DNA of 58,293 bases from Verrucomicrobiota bacterium (GCA_023443455.1 JAEZUE010000052.1:1-58293), one strand, 5' to 3'; counted from the first letter of the stretch, positions 9,081 through 18,940 are shown. A program made the numbers and translations. The notes: generated from the sequence alone by a model not told the origin.

Positions 9081-9619
9081 AGACCCACGACCAAAGCACT
9101 CCCTACGACTCCCCTTGGACCTTCGGCCAACGACTGCGCGCGCTGCTGTGGTCCGGGTGCTGGGGCCTGTTCTGCGCGTGGACACCGAAGCCGCTCAACC
9201 CTTGGCGGCTGCTCTGGCTGCGGCTCTTCGGCGCCGAGGTGCACGGCCGGCCTTTCGTCCACCAGCGGGCGCGTATCCAGCTACCGTGGAACCTCACGCT
9301 CCACGACCGCGCCTGCCTGGGCGACCGCGCCAACGCCTACACCCTCGGCCCGATCGTGGTGCACGAGGGCGCCACCATCGCCCAGGAGGCCTACCTCTGC
9401 ACCGGCACCCACAAGCTCGACGACCCCGCCCTGCCGCTCCAAACGGCCCCGATCGAGATCGGGGCGCGGGCCTTTGTCGGTGCCCGCGCCTTCGTGCTGC
9501 CCGGAGTGCGGATCGGCGAACGGGCCGTCGTGGGCGCCTGCGCCGTCGTCACCCGCGACGTGCCCGCCCACACCGCCGTGGCCGGCAACCCGGCGCGCCC
9601 CCTGGCCCGCAAATCCTGA
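9077..9619 (+). CDS. WcaF-like acyltransferase (left-handed beta-helix)
   Basis: 180 residues with imperfect hexapeptide repeats: NLTLHDRACLGDRANAY, VVHEGATIAQEAYLCTGTH, IEIGARAFVGARAFVLPGV, IGERAVVGACAVVTRDV, ending in VAGNPAR. This is the pattern of trimeric acetyl-CoA-dependent sugar O-acyltransferases such as WcaF/NodL, with the CTGTH-K/HD region holding the likely catalytic histidine. It probably acetylates the exopolysaccharide repeat. It is embedded in the glycosyltransferase operon with an ATGA overlap. Confidence 0.87.
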   Translation: MKTHDQSTPYDSPWTFGQRLRALLWSGCWGLFCAWTPKPLNPWRLLWLRLFGAEVHGRPFVHQRARIQLPWNLTLHDRACLGDRANAYTLGPIVVHEGATIAQEAYLCTGTHKLDDPALPLQTAPIEIGARAFVGARAFVLPGVRIGERAVVGACAVVTRDVPAHTAVAGNPARPLARKS

Positions 9620-9624
9620 AGACC

Positions 9625-10752
9625 ATGTCCGGTGCGAAGACGGTCCTTCTGGTCGGAACCTACGGCCTGCATCGGCGCAAAAGCGTGGCGCTTTTCGCCG
9701 AGGCGCTCGCCGCGCGCTTGCCCGCGCTGGGCTGGCGGGTCCGCAACGCCGTGCTCGCCAGCCCGCTGTCGGGGCTCGCCCGGCGGCACCATTCGCGGAT
9801 GCTCGGCACGCTCGACCGCCTGCTGTTCCTCCGCAACCGCATCCAGCTCGCCGGCCTGTCCGCCGACCTCGTCCATTTCACCGATACATCCGACGCCGTC
9901 TTCCTCAACGGCTGGTTCGGGGCGCGCGCCACGGTCACCTGCCACGATCTCTTCTTCCTCGAACGTGCCTTGAAGGACCCCGCCACCTCCTCCGGGCAAC
10001 GCCGGTGGCAGCGCGCGGTGCGCCGCGGCCTCGACCTGGCCGACGGAGTGGCGTTCGTCTCGCACGCCACCGAGCAGGCCTTCCGCCGCGTGAGCCGGCG
10101 CCCCGCCGGGGCCGCCCACGAGCGGGTGATCCACAATGGCGCGTATCAGGTCCTCCAGACGCTGGCCGAGCCCGAGCTGGCCCGCCGGTTGCGGGCGGAC
10201 CTGCCGGAGGTCGCGGCGGGATGCTATGTCCTCAACGTCGGCAGCAACTTCGAGCGCAAGAACCGCGACGGGGTGTTGCGCGCCTTCGCCGCCGCCGCGC
10301 TGCCGCCGACGATCCGCCTCGTCATGGTGGGCGAACGCATGCTGCCCGCCCACGACCGCCTCGCCGCCCAGCTCGGCATCGCCGCAAGGATCGTCCCCGT
10401 GCCCGAAGTCGACACCCGGCTGCTCGAGGCGCTCTACAACGGCGCCATGGCGCTGCTCTTCCCCTCGTTCGAGGAGGGCTTCGGCGTACCCATAATCGAG
10501 GCACAGCAGTGCGGCTGCCCCGTGGTGTGCAGCGGCATCCCGGTCTTCCGCGAGATCGCCGCGGACTCGGCCCTGATGGCCCCGCCCTCCGAGCCGGACC
10601 TGCTCGGCCGGCACCTGCGCACCCTCGCCGAAGCCGCGCCCCGCGGGCCCCTCGTATCCGCGGGGCGGATCAACGCCGCCCGTTTCACCATGGAGGCGAT
10701 GGCCTCCGGCTACGCCCGCTTCTTCGACGCCGTGCTCGCCACGCCCCGCTGA
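9625..10752 (+). CDS. GT4-family glycosyltransferase
   Basis: 375 residues, starting 5 bp after the acyltransferase. Motifs: VLLVGTYGLHRRKSV (first strand and loop), TVTCHDLFFLERALKD, LNVGSNFERKNRDGVLRAF, and FPSFEEGFGVPIIEAQQCG (E-x7-E). It is similar in layout to the enzyme at 5591-6739, suggesting duplication within the operon. It is the last gene before a strong terminator. Confidence 0.88.
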   Translation: MSGAKTVLLVGTYGLHRRKSVALFAEALAARLPALGWRVRNAVLASPLSGLARRHHSRMLGTLDRLLFLRNRIQLAGLSADLVHFTDTSDAVFLNGWFGARATVTCHDLFFLERALKDPATSSGQRRWQRAVRRGLDLADGVAFVSHATEQAFRRVSRRPAGAAHERVIHNGAYQVLQTLAEPELARRLRADLPEVAAGCYVLNVGSNFERKNRDGVLRAFAAAALPPTIRLVMVGERMLPAHDRLAAQLGIAARIVPVPEVDTRLLEALYNGAMALLFPSFEEGFGVPIIEAQQCGCPVVCSGIPVFREIAADSALMAPPSEPDLLGRHLRTLAEAAPRGPLVSAGRINAARFTMEAMASGYARFFDAVLATPR

Positions 10753-10784
10753 GCGCGCCTCGCCTGTGACAACCCCGTCAAAAC

Positions 10785-10816
10785 AGCCCCGATTTCACCC
10801 GGGGCTATTTTGTTTT
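10785..10816 (+). terminator. rho-independent terminator of the exopolysaccharide operon
   Basis: AGCCCCG-(atttcac)-CGGGGCT stem followed by ATTTTGTTTT, 32 bp after the last glycosyltransferase stop. Confidence 0.85.
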
Positions 10817-10907
10817 CTGGCGTGTTTCTCGCCATGCAACTGAGGTTGCGACCCCATGCCCCCACTCGGGTTTTCCCGATAGGCTCGGTCCGCAAACCTG
10901 CCCAGCC

Positions 10908-13052
10908 ATGCAGACTGCCATCCAGTCCACCCAACGCACCCTTGCGGTCGTTTGCCTCCTCCTTCCTGCGCTCGCCCTCGCCGGCTACCGCGCCGAGGTC
11001 GGCTACGATCGCCTCCAACAGGAATTCGGCTCCAAGTTGCCCGACGGCGGCAATCTCGTGCTGATGCAGGTCGAGGCGCCGGACGCTTCCGGCTGCTGGG
11101 CCACCTCGACCGGTGGCGAACTCGCCGGGAAACGAATTTCCTTCCCGTTTTCCACGACCACCCCGACGAAGTTCTCCGGCCACGCCGACGTCGTCGGCAC
11201 CACCTTGCTCGGTGCCTCGTCCAGCCTGCTGCCCGGAGCACCGGCCCTGTTCAGCGCCAGCTCCGGCGCCTACCGGAACACCTCGCTGCGCCTGGGCCAG
11301 TTCTCCTCCCCGGGCACCGCCACCTGGGATCTCGAAAACCACTCGTATGCAGGCAATGTCGGCACCTACAACGCCAACGCCCTGCAACTGCTCGATCACC
11401 GCGCCAACCGCGACGGCACCACCGTGGTCGCCGCCCTCGAGAACGGCACCGGCCCCCTCCCGGCCCTGTTCGCCAACTGCTACAACATCATCGCGGTCGG
11501 CGTGAGCTCCGGCAACCACTCCCAGGGGGGCTCGAACCTCGAGATCGCCGGCCGCCAGAAACCAGACCTAGTGGCCCCTTCCTCGTTCACGAGCTACGCG
11601 ACTCCGATGGTGTCCTCGGCCGCCGGCCTGCTCATCGCCGAAGCCAAACGCACCCCCCGGCTCGCCGCCGCCCGGAATCCCCGCGTGATCAAGGCGCTCC
11701 TCCTCGCCGGTGCCACCAAGGACGAATTCCCCACCTGGTCCGGCACGCCCACCCGTCCGCTCGACCCCATCTACGGCGCCGGCGAACTCAACATCGCCAA
11801 CGCCTACCACACCTTGCTGGCCGGTCCCCACGCCCCCGGAAAAGCCCTCCGCCCCACCGCCGGCTGGGACACCCGCCCAACCGCCTCGGCCGCCAACGTG
11901 TACCACTTCGAGGTTCCGACCGGCCGCACTCTCGACCTCTCCGTCGCCCTCACCTGGCACCGCGAGCAGACGACCGCCAACTTCTTCACCTTCACCGGCG
12001 ACCTGCCCAACCTCTCGCTTCGCCTCCGCCGCTCGGATACATCGTTCGCCTCCGGCCACGTGCTCGCCGAAAGCAACTCCCCCATCGACAACGTCGAGCA
12101 CGTCTTCCGGCGCGCCCTGCCCGCCGGAATCTATGCGCTCGAGATCGGCGGCCCCGCCGCCACCACCTACGGCCTCGCCTGGTTCGGCACATTGAGCACA
12201 CCCACCGCGCCCCTCGCACCCACGCTCGCCCCCCTCCCCGAGATCGTCACCGCCACTTCGATCCAGTCCGATACCCTCGCTCCCGTCCCGACCGAACCCA
12301 AACAGCCCGCCCTGCTCGCCCGCACCACCAGCCCCATCCGGCACGGCGGCGACGGCCTCGGGATCACGTTCACCATCACCGGCTACGGGCGCCGCATGCT
12401 TCTTCTCCGCGGACTCGGACCCGCCCTGGGGACGAACGGCATCGCCCGCCCAGTTCTCGCCCTCTCCCGATCATCCCGCCTCATCGCCTCGAACGCCGGC
12501 TGGAAGGCGGCCAACGCGAACCGTATCCGCCTCGCCACCGCCGCCGTCGGCGCCACCCCGCTCGGCGAGTCCGGCCGCGATGCCACACTGCTCGTCGCCC
12601 TCCCCGCCGGCACCTACTCGCTGAAGCTCGGGAGCCGGCAACGGACCGGCGGGCAGGCCCGTATCGAAATTTTCGACCTCGCGCCGAACTCCCGCACCAC
12701 CGTGCGACTCACCGGCCTCGCAGGAGCCGCCCCCCTCGAGGCGACCCTCGGCCCGAAGGCGCTGCCATCGATCGGCTACCTCGTCGGCGCCGAGGGCGAC
12801 ACGCTCGCGGCGCCCGCTCTGGGTGCCTCGGCCGCCGGCGTGGCACTGGGCGAAAACACCGGTTGGAGCACCGACGCCGATGCCGCAGAAATCGCCGAGA
12901 TCTGGCCTCTGGCCGACACCGATACGCTCCCGCCGGAGACGTTGAGCGCGCTCCTCCTGCCCGCACAGGCCGATTTCCTCGATCTGACGATTGGCACCGC
13001 GGAAGAAATCCCCACCCGCCTCCGGTGTTCGATTCGGGATGCCGAGCTATAA
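10908..13052 (+). CDS. exported subtilase (S8)-like protein
   Basis: 714 residues with a signal peptide (cleavage near LALAG, residue 25). KPDLVAP (218-224) and TSYATPMVSSAAGLL (228-242) match the S8 segment around the catalytic serine, probably S229. GHADVVGTTLLG (91-102) lies where the HGTHVAG histidine block should be, and ALENG (176-180) resembles the oxyanion-hole Asn strand. The usual catalytic Asp motif is not obvious (VLMQVEAPD). Activity is therefore uncertain; it could be a degenerate or divergent protease. The remaining about 310 residues look beta-rich with no family I recognise. The next gene encodes a close paralogue of the first half. Confidence 0.7.
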   Translation: MQTAIQSTQRTLAVVCLLLPALALAGYRAEVGYDRLQQEFGSKLPDGGNLVLMQVEAPDASGCWATSTGGELAGKRISFPFSTTTPTKFSGHADVVGTTLLGASSSLLPGAPALFSASSGAYRNTSLRLGQFSSPGTATWDLENHSYAGNVGTYNANALQLLDHRANRDGTTVVAALENGTGPLPALFANCYNIIAVGVSSGNHSQGGSNLEIAGRQKPDLVAPSSFTSYATPMVSSAAGLLIAEAKRTPRLAAARNPRVIKALLLAGATKDEFPTWSGTPTRPLDPIYGAGELNIANAYHTLLAGPHAPGKALRPTAGWDTRPTASAANVYHFEVPTGRTLDLSVALTWHREQTTANFFTFTGDLPNLSLRLRRSDTSFASGHVLAESNSPIDNVEHVFRRALPAGIYALEIGGPAATTYGLAWFGTLSTPTAPLAPTLAPLPEIVTATSIQSDTLAPVPTEPKQPALLARTTSPIRHGGDGLGITFTITGYGRRMLLLRGLGPALGTNGIARPVLALSRSSRLIASNAGWKAANANRIRLATAAVGATPLGESGRDATLLVALPAGTYSLKLGSRQRTGGQARIEIFDLAPNSRTTVRLTGLAGAAPLEATLGPKALPSIGYLVGAEGDTLAAPALGASAAGVALGENTGWSTDADAAEIAEIWPLADTDTLPPETLSALLLPAQADFLDLTIGTAEEIPTRLRCSIRDAEL

Positions 13053-13227
13053 GCTTCGACCTCCCAACAACTAACACCGCCTCCTAATCCCGGTCGGGAG
13101 TCTGCGACACTCGCGACCGGGTAGTTGCCCCCACCCAGTTGAGGGGATGCCACGCCGAGCGGCGGGCATTCGCCCCAATGCAACCGTCGCACGTGGAAAA
13201 CATGGATGGGGCACAACCTTCCCAGCC

Positions 13228-15978
13228 ATGAAGTATAGCGCGATCCTCCCTTCCCTTCTCTCAATTGCGTTCGCAGGTAGCCTGCACGCCACGCTGCAGA
13301 GCGACATCGGGTTCACCGAGCTCAAGCAGCAATTCGGGTCCACCCTGCCGACCGGAGACAACCTTGCGGTTCTCATGGTCGAGGCCCCCGACAGCTCCGG
13401 CAACTGGGCCGTCGCCAAGAGCGGCGAACTGAGCACCCGCAACATCACGTTTCCGTTGGCGACCACCCGCCCGACCACGTATTCGGCCCACGCCAACACG
13501 GTCGCCAAGAACCTCACCGGCGTGACCACGAGCATCCTCCCGGGCCTCGCCGACCTCCAGGTCGCCAGCGTCGGCACCTACCGCTCGAAGTCGATCCACA
13601 TGGGCACCTTCGCCACCCCCGAGATCGCCACCTGGGATGTCGAAAACCACTCGCTGATCAGCAACGTCACCACCTACAACCTCAACGCCATCTGGTTGCT
13701 CGATTACCGCATCGCCCGCGACAACGTGACGGTCGTCATCGCCCTCGAGAACGGCACCAACGCGATGCAGCCGCTCTGGGGCAACAACTACAACACCATC
13801 GCGGTCGGCAGCGCCACCGGTCAGCACAGCCGCGGCGGCACCAACCTCGACGGCTCCGGCCGCCAGAAGCCCGACCTCGTCGGCACCGCCACCTACACCA
13901 GCTACGCCACCCCGGTCGTCGCGTCCGCCGCCGGTCTGCTCATCGCCGAGACCAAGCGCACCCCCTCCCTCGCGGTGGCGAAGGACCCCCGTACGGTCAA
14001 GGCCCTGCTGATGGCCGGCGCCACGAAGGAGGAATTCCCCAGCTGGAGCCACACCACCACGCAGCCGCTCGACCCGATCTATGGCGCCGGGCAGGTCAAC
14101 ATCTACAACTCCTACGTCGCCCTCGTTTCCGGCCGCATCGCCGCCGGCGCCACGATGGACACCACCGCCGGCTGGGATCTGGGCACCTCCGCCAAGACCG
14201 GGACCAGCTACTATTTCTCCGTCCCCTCCGGCCAGACCCTCAAGCTCTCCACCGCGCTTTGCTGGCACCGTGAGCTCACCACCACCAACTTCTGGGTGTT
14301 CAACAGCTCCCTCAACAACCTCAACCTCCGGCTGCGCAACGTCTCCACCGGATCCATCGTCGCCGAGAGCGCCTCGACCATCGACAACGTCGAACACCTC
14401 TACCTCACCGCCATCCCGGCCGGCAACTACGCCCTCGAAGTCGTCGGCGACGCGGGCTCCACCTACGGCCTCGCCTGGTACGGCTCCCTCTCGGGCGGGT
14501 CCTCCGAGCCCGTCGTGACCGAACCCGCCGTGGCCTCACCCGCGATCACCGCCCAACCCGCCTCCCTCTCCGTGACCGAGGGCGCCTCCGCCTCCTTCAG
14601 CGTGACCGCCACCGGCGACGCGCTCACGTACCAATGGTGCAAGGACGGCACGAACATCTCCGGCGCCACCGCCCGCAGCTACTCGATCGCCGCCGCCAAC
14701 GCGTCCTATGTCGGCAAATACTGCGTGGTCGTCGCCAACTCCGCCGGTTCCGTGACCAGCTCCGAGGTTTCCCTCGCCGTGGCGGCAGCCACCACGCCCG
14801 AGCAGCCCTCGATCGACCTCGGCACCCTCACCAAGCTCACCCCAAGCGCCACCACCGCCCGCGGCGACAACGCCCCCACCGAGCGTATCGCCAACCTCGT
14901 CGACGGCAGCGCCGGCACCAAGTGGCTCGACTTCGCCGGCACCACCTGGGTTCGACTCGAACTCGCCGCCCCCACCTCCCTCGCCTCCTACAGCTTCACC
15001 GCCGCCAACGACCACTATGAACGCGATCCCTACAACTGGACCGTCAGCGGCTCCAACGACGGCGTGAACTGGACGATCGTCGACACCCGCTCGGCCGAAG
15101 TCTTCGCCACCCGCTACCTCCAACGCGACTTCGTGCTCACCAACGCCTCCGCCGCCTACCGCTTCTTCCGTTTCGACATCACCTGCCGGGGTGGCTCCAT
15201 CACCCAGGTCGCCGAACTCGAAATCTGGGGCGGCTCCGCCTCCTCCACCGAAGTGCCGAGCATCCCGCAAGTCGTCGCTCCCGCCATCTCCGGCCAGCCC
15301 GCCGCCCTCTCCGTCACCGAAGGCGCCTCCGCCTCCTTCAGCGTGACCGCCACCGGCGACTCCCTCTCCTACCAGTGGCGCAAGGACGGCACGGCCATCT
15401 CCGGCGCCACATCCGCCTCCTACTCCATCGCCGCCACTACCCTCGCCTCCGCCGGTTCCTACTCGGTCGTCGTCTCCAACTCGACCGGCTCCGTGACCAG
15501 CTCCGCCGCCACCCTCAGCGTCACCGCCGCCCCGGTGGTCGAACAACCCGTCAGCAACGACCTCCCGCTCGTCGAACTCGTTCCCACGGCCAAGTCGGCC
15601 CGCGGGGAGAACGCCCCCACCGAGACCCTCGCCAAGCTCTTCGACGGCAACACCGGCACCAAGTGGCTCGACTTTGCGCCCACCACCTGGGTGCAGGTCG
15701 AGCTCGCCGAAGCCCACCAGCTCGAGTCGTACAGCCTCACGTCCGCGAACGACCACTACGAACGCGATCCCTACAACTGGAGCGTCTACGGCTCCAACGA
15801 CGGCGCCACCTGGACCCTGATCGAAACCCGCACCGCCGAAACCTTCGCGACCCGCTACCTCCAACGCGACTTCGTGCTCGCCAGCACCTCGGCCGCCTAT
15901 CGCTTCTTCCGCTTCGAGATCACCTGCCGCGGCGGTTCCATCACCCAGCTCGCCGAGCTCGAGATCTGGGGCCGCTGA
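13228..15978 (+). CDS. exported subtilase-like protein with duplicated Ig and F5/8 type C domains
   Basis: 916 residues, signal peptide ending near SLHA (residue 21). Residues about 22-425 are paralogous to the upstream protein: AHANTVAKNLTG at 87-98, KPDLVGT at 214-220, TSYATPVVASAAGLL at 224-238 with probable nucleophile S225. Then come Ig-like (about 436-525), F5/8 type C-like (about 533-668), Ig-like (about 684-770), and F5/8 type C-like (about 780-916). The two Ig plus F5/8C units are near-identical in places (NDHYERDPYNW, ATRYLQRDFVL, ITCRGGSITQ), a recent tandem duplication. The tail probably binds cell-surface or environmental polysaccharide. A longer upstream in-frame start is unlikely because the signal peptide begins at 13228. 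Confidence 0.78.
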   Translation: MKYSAILPSLLSIAFAGSLHATLQSDIGFTELKQQFGSTLPTGDNLAVLMVEAPDSSGNWAVAKSGELSTRNITFPLATTRPTTYSAHANTVAKNLTGVTTSILPGLADLQVASVGTYRSKSIHMGTFATPEIATWDVENHSLISNVTTYNLNAIWLLDYRIARDNVTVVIALENGTNAMQPLWGNNYNTIAVGSATGQHSRGGTNLDGSGRQKPDLVGTATYTSYATPVVASAAGLLIAETKRTPSLAVAKDPRTVKALLMAGATKEEFPSWSHTTTQPLDPIYGAGQVNIYNSYVALVSGRIAAGATMDTTAGWDLGTSAKTGTSYYFSVPSGQTLKLSTALCWHRELTTTNFWVFNSSLNNLNLRLRNVSTGSIVAESASTIDNVEHLYLTAIPAGNYALEVVGDAGSTYGLAWYGSLSGGSSEPVVTEPAVASPAITAQPASLSVTEGASASFSVTATGDALTYQWCKDGTNISGATARSYSIAAANASYVGKYCVVVANSAGSVTSSEVSLAVAAATTPEQPSIDLGTLTKLTPSATTARGDNAPTERIANLVDGSAGTKWLDFAGTTWVRLELAAPTSLASYSFTAANDHYERDPYNWTVSGSNDGVNWTIVDTRSAEVFATRYLQRDFVLTNASAAYRFFRFDITCRGGSITQVAELEIWGGSASSTEVPSIPQVVAPAISGQPAALSVTEGASASFSVTATGDSLSYQWRKDGTAISGATSASYSIAATTLASAGSYSVVVSNSTGSVTSSAATLSVTAAPVVEQPVSNDLPLVELVPTAKSARGENAPTETLAKLFDGNTGTKWLDFAPTTWVQVELAEAHQLESYSLTSANDHYERDPYNWSVYGSNDGATWTLIETRTAETFATRYLQRDFVLASTSAAYRFFRFEITCRGGSITQLAELEIWGR

Positions 15979-16006
15979 GCTCCCGCGCACCAGCGATTCG
16001 ATCGAC

Positions 16007-16042
16007 AAAAAACCCCCGACCGTTCTGGTCGGGGGTTTTGGT
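16007..16042. terminator. bidirectional terminator
   Basis: AACCCCCGACC-(gttct)-GGTCGGGGGTT, preceded by an A-run and followed by TTGGTTTGG. It lies between convergent genes and can serve both. Confidence 0.85.
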
Positions 16043-16067
16043 TTGGAAACCCGATTGGCCCGAAGGA

Positions 16068-16898
16068 TCAGGCCTGTTTCTTGAAGCGGCGATAACCGAC
16101 CAGACCGAGCAGCGCGGCCGCGCCGAGCAGACCGTAGGTCGACGGCTCCGGCACACCACCCTGCGGGATGTCCTCACCCGCGCGGAAGGCGAAGAGGAAA
16201 TCGTTGAAGTCCAAGTCGGAACTCGGGATCTGGTCCTCGAAGCTCACCACGGTGAACGGAAGCGCCCCATCCTCGTTGCCGATGTATTCGTCGCCGCGGA
16301 CGCTGGTCAGAGGAGTCAGCGTGCCGAAGTACGAATTCGCGGAATCCGCGATCGGCGTGTTGAGGCTCTTGTCGAAGACATAGTACTTGCCGCCGTCGGG
16401 TCCGACCGTGATCGCACCGTCCTGCGAAGTGATGCCGCTTCCCGTCACGAAGAAGTCGAGCGTATCACCGGCGTAGAGGGTGAAGTACAGGTAGTCGCCG
16501 AACTCGCGGTTCGGGGTCCAGCCGATGGTCTGCACTCCGTCGGAGAGCAGATAATCGACCCCGTTGAGCCGATAGCCCCAGTCATCCCACCAGCCGGCGG
16601 TCTCGCCGAGGAAGACCGTTTCGACCACCAGCCCGTCGACGGTGCCCATCAAGGGACCGGTCAGGCCCGGGGTCCAGTTCTGGGTCCAGCCGCTCCAGTC
16701 GCGGTTCACCGTGTCGATGGCGGTGGAATCCGGAGTATTTGTGCTCGGATACGGCACGCCGATATAGTTCTGGTCCGAGGCCACACCAAACGGTTCAAAC
16801 CAGTTGGTATAGTCCGTGAGCCGACCGCCGGTTGCAGTGGACAAAGCACCGTAGGAGGATGCCGCCGCCAGCAACAGCGCAGGAATCAGCAGTTTTTT
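16068..16898 (-). CDS. PEP-CTERM protein with DUF4114-like region
   Basis: 276 residues. Signal peptide MKKLLIPALLLAAASSYGA. The C-terminus has VPEPSTYGLLG, a hydrophobic segment and YRRFKKQA: the PEP-CTERM sorting signal processed by exosortase and linked to exopolysaccharide export (established knowledge). Just before it, VVSFEDQIPSSDLDFNDFLF resembles the D-x-D-x-N-D core of DUF4114, a probable calcium-binding beta-sandwich. The start at 16898 is chosen because the frame upstream lacks protein-like character. No exosortase gene is in the window. Likely a surface or matrix protein tied to the nearby polysaccharide genes. Confidence 0.85.
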   Translation of the reverse strand, partial: KKLLIPALLLAAASSYGALSTATGGRLTDYTNWFEPFGVASDQNYIGVPYPSTNTPDSTAIDTVNRDWSGWTQNWTPGLTGPLMGTVDGLVVETVFLGETAGWWDDWGYRLNGVDYLLSDGVQTIGWTPNREFGDYLYFTLYAGDTLDFFVTGSGITSQDGAITVGPDGGKYYVFDKSLNTPIADSANSYFGTLTPLTSVRGDEYIGNEDGALPFTVVSFEDQIPSSDLDFNDFLFAFRAGEDIPQGGVPEPSTYGLLGAAALLGLVGYRRFKKQA

Positions 16899-17106
16899 CA
16901 TATTATTCCGTTGTTCAGGTTGGAAAGGACGGTGGTTGGGAAACCTCCACCGGTTGTCTCGGCCACCACAGTAGCACACCCGCCGCCGCCGTTGAATCGG
17001 TCCGGGCCTGTTTGAAGACTGCACCGGAACCCGATCCTCCCCATCGGGGTTTCCCTCAAACCACGGGCGCAGAGCGGCTTCCGTCCCTCCCCGCGCAAAA
17101 GAAAGC

Positions 17107-18051
17107 ATGACGCCTAACGCCGCCGCTGCTAGCGACAAAGCCATGGCGCCAGTCCCGGTCTCCATCCTGATCCCGATCAAGAACGAAGCGGCCAACCTGC
17201 CGCGTTGCCTCGCAGCGGTCGCCTGGGCCGACGAGATTCTGGTCGTCGACTCGGCCAGCACCGACGACAGCCCGGCGATCGCCCAACGCCATGGTGCGAA
17301 GGTCGTGCAGTTCGAGTTCAACGGTACCTGGCCGAAAAAGAAGAACTGGGCGCTCGAGCACCTCCCCTTCCGCCACGAATGGGTCTTCATCCTCGACGCC
17401 GACGAGGTGCTGCCGCCGGAGGCCGAGGCGGAGTTCCGGGCGATCGTCACCGATCCGGCGCATCCATTGAACGGCTACTGGATCAACCGGCGCTTCATGT
17501 TCATGGGGCAATGGCTGCGGCACGCCTACTACCCGAACTGGAACCTGCGCCTCTTCCGCCACCGGCTCGGCCGCTACGAACGCCTCGTCCAGGGCCCCAC
17601 CGGCAGCGGCGACAACGAGGTCCACGAGCACATCGTCGTGCAGGGCGCCACCGGCCGCCTGCGTTCGGAGATGGACCACCATGCCTTCCCCTCGGTCGAC
17701 GTGTTCGTCGAGAAGCACAACCGCTACTCGAACTGGGAGGCCCGCCTCGCGCTCGAGAACGCGCTCGGCCGCGACGGCGCCGCCGCCCTGCAGTCGGGCG
17801 CCGTATCCTGGCGTCGGCGACTGAAGGCCGCGGCCCGGCACTTGCCCGGCCGCCCCGCCCTGCGCTTCCTCTACGTCTACCTCTTCCAGCTCGGCATCCT
17901 CGACGGCTGGGCCGGGTACTATTTCGCGCGCTTGCACGGCTTCTACGAATTTCTCGCCGTGGCCAAAACCCATGAACTCCACCGCACCGCGCGCCAAACC
18001 GCCGCCGAAACGCCGGCCGTCAAGCCCCTTGTCAACCGGCGTCTGCCGTAG
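17107..18051 (+). CDS. GT2-family glycosyltransferase, WaaE/KdtX-like
   Basis: 314 residues. VSILIPIKNEAANLPRCL opens a GT-A fold. EILVVDSASTDDS and FILDADEVLPPEA supply the DxD-type metal and nucleotide site. YPNWNLRLFRH and GDNEVHEHIVVQG match the WaaE/KdtX-like subgroup, which adds glucose or similar sugars to lipopolysaccharide core or exopolysaccharide. The C-terminus has an aromatic amphipathic segment (FLYVYLFQLGILDGWAGYYF) that could attach it to the membrane. It sits between two PEP-CTERM genes. Confidence 0.87.
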   Translation: MTPNAAAASDKAMAPVPVSILIPIKNEAANLPRCLAAVAWADEILVVDSASTDDSPAIAQRHGAKVVQFEFNGTWPKKKNWALEHLPFRHEWVFILDADEVLPPEAEAEFRAIVTDPAHPLNGYWINRRFMFMGQWLRHAYYPNWNLRLFRHRLGRYERLVQGPTGSGDNEVHEHIVVQGATGRLRSEMDHHAFPSVDVFVEKHNRYSNWEARLALENALGRDGAAALQSGAVSWRRRLKAAARHLPGRPALRFLYVYLFQLGILDGWAGYYFARLHGFYEFLAVAKTHELHRTARQTAAETPAVKPLVNRRLP

Positions 18052-18109
18052 GCCTCGATCAGTTCAACCCCGATGGTTTTCCCGCCGGGCAGGGCGTACA
18101 CTGCGGTCC

Positions 18110-18940
18110 ATGAAACGGTGCATTCCACAACTGCTCCTGATCTTGGCCGCATTTCTGCCCAGCGCAGCTAGCGCCCAACTCTGGGTCGAAAGCCTCACCA
18201 ACACCAACCTGACCTTCGCCTTCCGCGGCGTCGACTCGCTCGGCGTGATGGCCCAGGAAGATCAGGGCGCCGGCGCCCGCTTGAGCTTCAACTTCGACGC
18301 GCTCGCCAAAACCATCCGGATCGATGTGACCAATCTCTCCGGAGGCTGGCGCACCGTCGGCGGCGCCGGTGGCGAGGAGAACGTCTTCTTCGGCGCCGGC
18401 ACGCTCAACGGTTTCGGCTTCGACACTGCACCGAGCAACCTCACCGCGAATGCGTTCGGCGCCTGGGGTAACAGCGCCTTCAACGCCGCTGGAGTCGGCG
18501 GCACCGACTGGGTGAACTTCTCGCTCAATCAGAATTTCAACCTCAACGGCGGCGGCCGCAGCCAACCCTACTACATGGACATCGGCACCCACAGCTCCGG
18601 CAGCGTCCACGCCGGCCTCGCCGCAGGCCGGGGAGCCTCGTTCCTCTTCAAATTCGACACCTCCGAGTTCGACTCCGACCTGTTCAACCCGATCGATTTC
18701 TTCTTCAACGACCTCGACTCCAGCATGTGGGACATGTCGTTCCGCTTCCAGCAGACCAGCGGCCTGTACAACACCCACCGGTGCACCTATCACTGCAACT
18801 GCGGAGACAACGGCAGCGACAAGGTCGCCATCGCCTTCCACCTCGAGGAAGACCTGCAGGTCCCTGAACCCTCGACCTACGGCCTGATCGGCGCCGGAGC
18901 GTTGCTGGTCCTGGTTCTACGCCGCCGGCTTCGACGCTGA
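18110..18940 (+). CDS. PEP-CTERM exported protein
   Basis: 276 residues. Signal peptide MKRCIPQLLLILAAFLPSAASA. The mature part is rich in Asn, Gly, Phe and Asp with no family I recognise. A cysteine-rich loop (HRCTYHCNCG) lies near residue 225. The C-terminus VPEPSTYGLIG, a hydrophobic stretch and RRRLRR form a full PEP-CTERM signal. It starts 58 bp after the GT2 gene and may be co-transcribed with it. The same total length as the other PEP-CTERM protein is probably coincidence; the bodies differ. Confidence 0.85.
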   Translation: MKRCIPQLLLILAAFLPSAASAQLWVESLTNTNLTFAFRGVDSLGVMAQEDQGAGARLSFNFDALAKTIRIDVTNLSGGWRTVGGAGGEENVFFGAGTLNGFGFDTAPSNLTANAFGAWGNSAFNAAGVGGTDWVNFSLNQNFNLNGGGRSQPYYMDIGTHSSGSVHAGLAAGRGASFLFKFDTSEFDSDLFNPIDFFFNDLDSSMWDMSFRFQQTSGLYNTHRCTYHCNCGDNGSDKVAIAFHLEEDLQVPEPSTYGLIGAGALLVLVLRRRLRR

